Positions 61,318 through 64,000 of a stretch of 64,000 nt of DNA are shown piece by piece. The notes beneath the pieces are model-generated. The model was not told the origin of the DNA and made no database searches. It worked only from the letters and a program-made list of their open reading frames with translations. The DNA comes from Pseudomonas congelans (lineage in GTDB: Bacteria > Pseudomonadota > Gammaproteobacteria > Pseudomonadales > Pseudomonadaceae): positions 257,986 to 321,985 of the forward strand of contig NZ_FNJH01000003.1 of assembly GCF_900103225.1 (NCBI RefSeq), read 5' to 3'. How positions within the stretch are numbered: position 1 is the stretch's first letter; every line of letters starts with the position of its first letter. Made by a program: the position numbers and the translations under genes.

Positions 61318-62142
61318 ATGGCCACTTCTGATCTGCGCAATACTCCCGCTGTCGCCTCCGAGGCGAGTCAGGCGCCTGTAAAACTGCGTAACGTGGTGCG
61401 CCAGTTTGGTCGGCAACGGGTCATCGACGGACTGAATCTGGATATTGCTCCAGGCGAATTTGTCGCCTTGCTTGGCGCCAGTGGCTCCGGCAAGACCACC
61501 TTGCTGCGCACCCTGGCCGGGCTTGACGAGATCGACAGCGGCCAACTGCGTGTGCCGGTGGCGCGGGCGGCGGTGTTTCAGGAGCCGCGCCTGATGCCGT
61601 GGAAAAACGCCTGGAAAAACGTGGTTCTCGGCCTGCGCATCAACGATGCCAGGGCTCGTGCCGAAGCAGCGTTGACCGAGGTTGGCCTGGCGCATCGGCT
61701 GAATGCCTTTCCGGTCACCTTGTCCGGTGGCGAAGCGCAGCGAGTGGCACTGGCGCGGGGACTGGTGCGTGAGCCAAAACTGTTGCTGCTCGACGAGCCT
61801 TTTGCCGCACTCGATGCCTTGACGCGCATTCGCATGCATCAACTGATCATCGACCTGTGGCGCAAGCACACCCCGGCGGTATTGCTGGTGACACACGATG
61901 TCGATGAGGCGATCCTGCTCGCTGACCGGGTCATCGTGCTGGCCGACGGCAAGATTGCCGACGACATCCGCGTCGACCTGCCGCGCCAGCGCGACAGCGG
62001 GCAGCCAGGGTTTCAACTGATTCGCAGCCGCTTGTTGGGCTTGCTCGGCGTCAAGGTACACGCGGCTGCCGATACCGCACCGCAAGCGCCGGAACAGGAT
62101 GTCACCCTCAGTGCACTGCGCCGCTTCGCCAACGCTCGTTGA
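61318..62142 (+). CDS. ABC transporter ATPase (SsuB/TauB family)
   Basis: A 274-residue nucleotide-binding subunit. Walker A GASGSGKTTLL near residue 58, Q-loop VFQEPRLMPW, signature LSGGEAQRVALARGL, Walker B LLLLDEPFAALDAL and switch histidine VTHDVDEA are intact. It energises import of sulfonates or related sulfur esters together with the permease 3 bases upstream. The N-terminal 25 residues (rich in Ala and Ser) and the C-terminal 50 residues are extra to the core. Confidence 0.93.
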   Translation: MATSDLRNTPAVASEASQAPVKLRNVVRQFGRQRVIDGLNLDIAPGEFVALLGASGSGKTTLLRTLAGLDEIDSGQLRVPVARAAVFQEPRLMPWKNAWKNVVLGLRINDARARAEAALTEVGLAHRLNAFPVTLSGGEAQRVALARGLVREPKLLLLDEPFAALDALTRIRMHQLIIDLWRKHTPAVLLVTHDVDEAILLADRVIVLADGKIADDIRVDLPRQRDSGQPGFQLIRSRLLGLLGVKVHAAADTAPQAPEQDVTLSALRRFANAR

Positions 62143-62193
62143 TTCGGCGCACGCTGCGTATCATGGTCGTCTGAATTTCCGAAGGGGACGCCC

Positions 62194-62496
62194 ATGTCTG
62201 CCGAAAAGCCTGAAGTCATCATCACCTATTGCATTCAATGCCAGTGGCTGTTGCGCGCTGCCTGGCTGGCCCAGGAACTGCTGAGCACGTTCAGCGATGA
62301 CCTGGGCAAAGTTTCGCTGCAGCCTGGCACCGGCGGCGTGTTCCGCATTACCTGTGACGGTATACAACTCTGGGAGCGCAAGGCCGACGGCGGCTTTCCA
62401 GAAGCCAAAGTGCTCAAGCAGCGGCTGCGCGATCAGATCGACCCGGCCCGCGATCTGGGCCATAACGACCGCCATACTCCGCCAGGTCCTCAGTAA
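62194..62496 (+). CDS. SelT/SelW/SelH-family (Rdx) protein
   Basis: A 100-residue thioredoxin-like-fold protein. The redox pair C13-x-x-C16 (YCIQCQW) replaces the selenocysteine motif of animal SelW, and GTGGVFRITCDGIQLWERK is the second family signature. It is presumably a small redox protein; partners are unknown. GAAGGGGA precedes the ATG at 62194. It stands 51 bases after the ATPase gene, which might place it on the same transcript. Confidence 0.87.
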   Translation: MSAEKPEVIITYCIQCQWLLRAAWLAQELLSTFSDDLGKVSLQPGTGGVFRITCDGIQLWERKADGGFPEAKVLKQRLRDQIDPARDLGHNDRHTPPGPQ

Positions 62497-62589
62497 TACA
62501 GGGCAACTGTCACGACATCGCCACGCACGTGTCACATTCGGTTAACCGGCATGCTCCACTCTTCTGGAAACCCTGCCGGAGGTCGTCAC

Positions 62590-63411
62590 ATGACCAGTGC
62601 TCAGCTCGCCACACCCAGCCGCAAACAGCGCGTGCGCACCTTGTGGATTTCCGACGTTCATCTGGGCACGCGTGATTGCCAGGCCGAGCACCTCTCTGCG
62701 TTTCTCAAACGCTATCAGGCTGACAAGGTGTACCTGGTCGGCGACATCATCGATGGCTGGAAACTGCGCGGCGGCATGTACTGGCCACAAGCGCACACCA
62801 ACGTGATTCGCCGCTTGCTGACCATGAGCAAGCGCGGCACCGAAGTCATTTACGTCACCGGCAATCACGACGAATTCCTGCGCCGTTACTCCAAGCTGGT
62901 GCTGGGCAACATTCATCTGGTCGACGAAGTCGAACACGTGACGGCCGATGGGCGTCGTTTTCTGGTCATTCACGGCGACCAGTTCGACGTGATCACCCGT
63001 TACCACCGCTGGCTGGCCTTTCTGGGTGACTCGGCCTATGAATTCACCCTGACCCTCAATCGCTGGCTCAACCACTGGCGCGCCAAATACGGTTATGGCT
63101 ACTGGTCGCTGTCTGCGTACCTCAAGCACAAGGTCAAGAGTGCGGTGAATTTCATCAGCGATTTCGAGGAAGCCATCGCCCATGAGTGCGTGAAGCGCGG
63201 GCTGGACGGAGTGGTCTGCGGGCACATCCACCATGCGGAAATTCGCCAGGTGGGGGGTGTGGAATACCTCAACTGCGGCGACTGGGTCGAATCCTGTACC
63301 GCCCTGATCGAACACCTGGACGGCAACATCGAACTGTTCCGCCTGGCGGATGCGCATTTGAAGGCGCAACAGGTTGCCGTCGAGGAACCCGCCAGCGAAA
63401 CGCTTGCCTGA
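62590..63411 (+). CDS. Calcineurin-type phosphoesterase (UDP-2,3-diacylglucosamine diphosphatase-like)
   Basis: A 273-residue metallophosphoesterase. Motifs: WISDVHLGTRD, VGDIIDGW, TGNHDEFLRR, IHGDQFDVITRYH and CGHIHHAEI. It belongs to the long, LpxH-related group that many pseudomonads carry in addition to true LpxH, so UDP-diacylglucosamine hydrolysis is possible but unproven. The ATG at 62590 follows GGAGGTCG. A nonhomologous in-frame extension starts at 62551. Confidence 0.85.
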   Translation: MTSAQLATPSRKQRVRTLWISDVHLGTRDCQAEHLSAFLKRYQADKVYLVGDIIDGWKLRGGMYWPQAHTNVIRRLLTMSKRGTEVIYVTGNHDEFLRRYSKLVLGNIHLVDEVEHVTADGRRFLVIHGDQFDVITRYHRWLAFLGDSAYEFTLTLNRWLNHWRAKYGYGYWSLSAYLKHKVKSAVNFISDFEEAIAHECVKRGLDGVVCGHIHHAEIRQVGGVEYLNCGDWVESCTALIEHLDGNIELFRLADAHLKAQQVAVEEPASETLA

Positions 63412-63421
63412 AGCAACCGGC

Positions 63422-63733
63422 CTAGAACGGCACCTTGCCCAAGAGCATGTCGCGGTACATCACGAAGTCGCCGAGCAGACTGTAAAACGGATGCTTGAAC
63501 GTGGCCGGACGGTTCTTCTCAAAAAAGAAATGCCCGGCCCAGGCGAAGCCGTAACCCGCGACCGGCAACAGCCATAACAACCCCCACCGGCCGCTGCCCA
63601 CACCAAACGCCAGCAGAAAAATCACCAGCGACGTACCGACAAAATGCAGACGTCGGCTGGTAGCGCTGCTGTGCTCGGCCAGATAGAAAGGATAGAACTC
63701 GGCGAAGCTCGAAAAACGCCTGATGGTATCCAC
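63422..63733 (-). CDS. DUF962/Mpo1-like membrane protein
   Basis: A 103-residue protein with two hydrophobic helices (about 27-48 and 50-66) and the DUF962 signature YLAEHSSATSRRLHFVGT at the start and HPFYSLLGDFVMYRDMLLG at the end. The yeast relative Mpo1 is an iron-dependent dioxygenase of 2-hydroxy fatty acids, using conserved histidines that are also seen here (H near 21, 30, 68, 81). The start is taken as GTG at 63733; ATG at 63772 is possible. It is convergent with the phosphoesterase gene. Confidence 0.8.
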   Translation of the reverse strand: MDTIRRFSSFAEFYPFYLAEHSSATSRRLHFVGTSLVIFLLAFGVGSGRWGLLWLLPVAGYGFAWAGHFFFEKNRPATFKHPFYSLLGDFVMYRDMLLGKVPF

Positions 63734-63830
63734 TGTGCTCGTCCTCGTGTGGTTTCCTGTTGTTATACACAAATTTAGCCGACTGTCTTGCCGATGTGGA
63801 GCTTTCGAGTCGCGCTCATGTTTACGACTA

Positions 63831-63880
63831 TCGTGCCAATGCTCCGCGTTGGCACGCAGTTCGTGACGTTCCGCGTTACA
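63831..63880. repeat. Pseudomonad intergenic palindromic repeat
   Basis: Two adjacent hairpins: GTGCCAA/TTGGCAC (63833-63839 with 63849-63855) and GTGACG/CGTTAC (63863-63868 with 63874-63879, one G-T pair), both with a loop containing CTCCG or TTCCG. This doublet form (GTGCCAACGCTCCGCGTTGG type) is common between genes of the P. syringae group. Flanking bases 63734-63908 hold no gene. Confidence 0.7.
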
Positions 63881-63908
63881 AATCCAAGATGCGAAACACC
63901 GTCATGCC

Positions 63909-64000
63909 TTACCCGCAGCCGCTGCCAGCGAAGCGCTTTTCGACCACGATGGTACTGACGACGAAGAGTGCGACGTAAGTGACGGCTGAGTCCTGGCGCT
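63909..64000 (-). CDS. Possible C-terminus of a membrane protein (5-prime part outside window)
   Basis: Reading leftward from the right edge, an open frame of 29 residues contains a hydrophobic run AVTYVALFVVSTIVVEKRF and ends at TAA (63911-63909). It looks like a last transmembrane helix plus short tail, directly before the repeat. Too short to assign to a family. Confidence 0.3.
   Translation of the reverse strand, partial: RQDSAVTYVALFVVSTIVVEKRFAGSGCG

Overview
The window is chromosomal DNA from a fluorescent pseudomonad, most likely the Pseudomonas syringae group. Gene content and order match Pseudomonas closely: ubiG-mupP-yciK, gyrA-serC-pheA-tyrA-cmk-rpsA-ihfB, wbpV/wbpL/wbpM, earP-efp, ohr-ohrR, htpX-alaA-msrB-gpx-sagS. 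Coding DNA is GC-rich, genes are dense, and REP-type palindromes occur in gaps. No phage, insertion sequence, integrase or CRISPR array was found. Family and synteny statements rest on my recall of protein families and of P. aeruginosa gene order; no search was run.

Layout. 1-5.8 kb: a GGDEF diguanylate cyclase cut by the left edge, the ubiG-mupP-yciK operon, and divergent methylthioadenosine salvage genes (mtaD, mtnA). 6.1-16.3 kb: gyrA, then the serine and aromatic amino acid run serC-pheA-tyrA-cmk, then rpsA, ihfB and a LapA-like protein. The tyrA gene is fused to a shortened, catalytically degenerate EPSP synthase half-domain, and no hisC lies between pheA and tyrA. 16.4-23.1 kb: an AT-rich gap, a beta-CASP metallo-beta-lactamase protein with an altered zinc motif, a short LPS/O-antigen block (wbpV, wbpL, wbpM) and a ComEA-like protein. 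23.1-32.9 kb: TetR regulator, membrane-anchored TlpA thioredoxin, HAAAP amino acid transporter, three small unknowns, earP-efp, ohr-ohrR, a TSUP permease, a LysR regulator and a DUF1127 protein. 32.9-38.9 kb: class II DAHP synthase, spermidine-synthase-like protein, DEAD-box helicase with a long leader, DODA-type dioxygenase and tpm. 39-47.4 kb: a REP cluster, htpX, alaA, msrB, gpx, sagS, a DUF815 ATPase and the free methionine-R-sulfoxide reductase msrC; this is a stress and sulfoxide repair neighbourhood around a biofilm sensor. 47.6-48.1 kb: tRNA-Glu/tRNA-Gly, tandemly duplicated.

48.2-50.0 kb: pirin and a divergent LysR. 50.1-62.1 kb: an organosulfur scavenging cluster. It holds two aliphatic-sulfonate-type binding proteins, one permease and one ATPase, a cytoplasmic BisC-like molybdoenzyme, an acyl-CoA-dehydrogenase-like flavoprotein, an SsuD-type flavin monooxygenase, a four-domain rhodanese whose cysteines occur only in domains 2 and 4, a 3-mercaptopropionate-type thiol dioxygenase translationally coupled to the rhodanese, and a LysR regulator. 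A long inverted repeat separates the divergent monooxygenase and permease genes. The inferred pathway is import of organosulfur compounds, reduction or oxidative desulfonation, thiol oxidation to sulfinate, and sulfane or sulfite handling. 62.2-64 kb: SelW-like protein, calcineurin-type phosphoesterase, DUF962 protein, a repeat, and possibly the 3-prime end of another gene.

The observations I rate highest are the TyrA/dead-EPSPS fusion, the sulfur cluster with its alternating rhodanese and long inverted repeat, the His-to-Gln change in the beta-CASP metal motif, and the 14-bp-arm hairpin in the efp leader.
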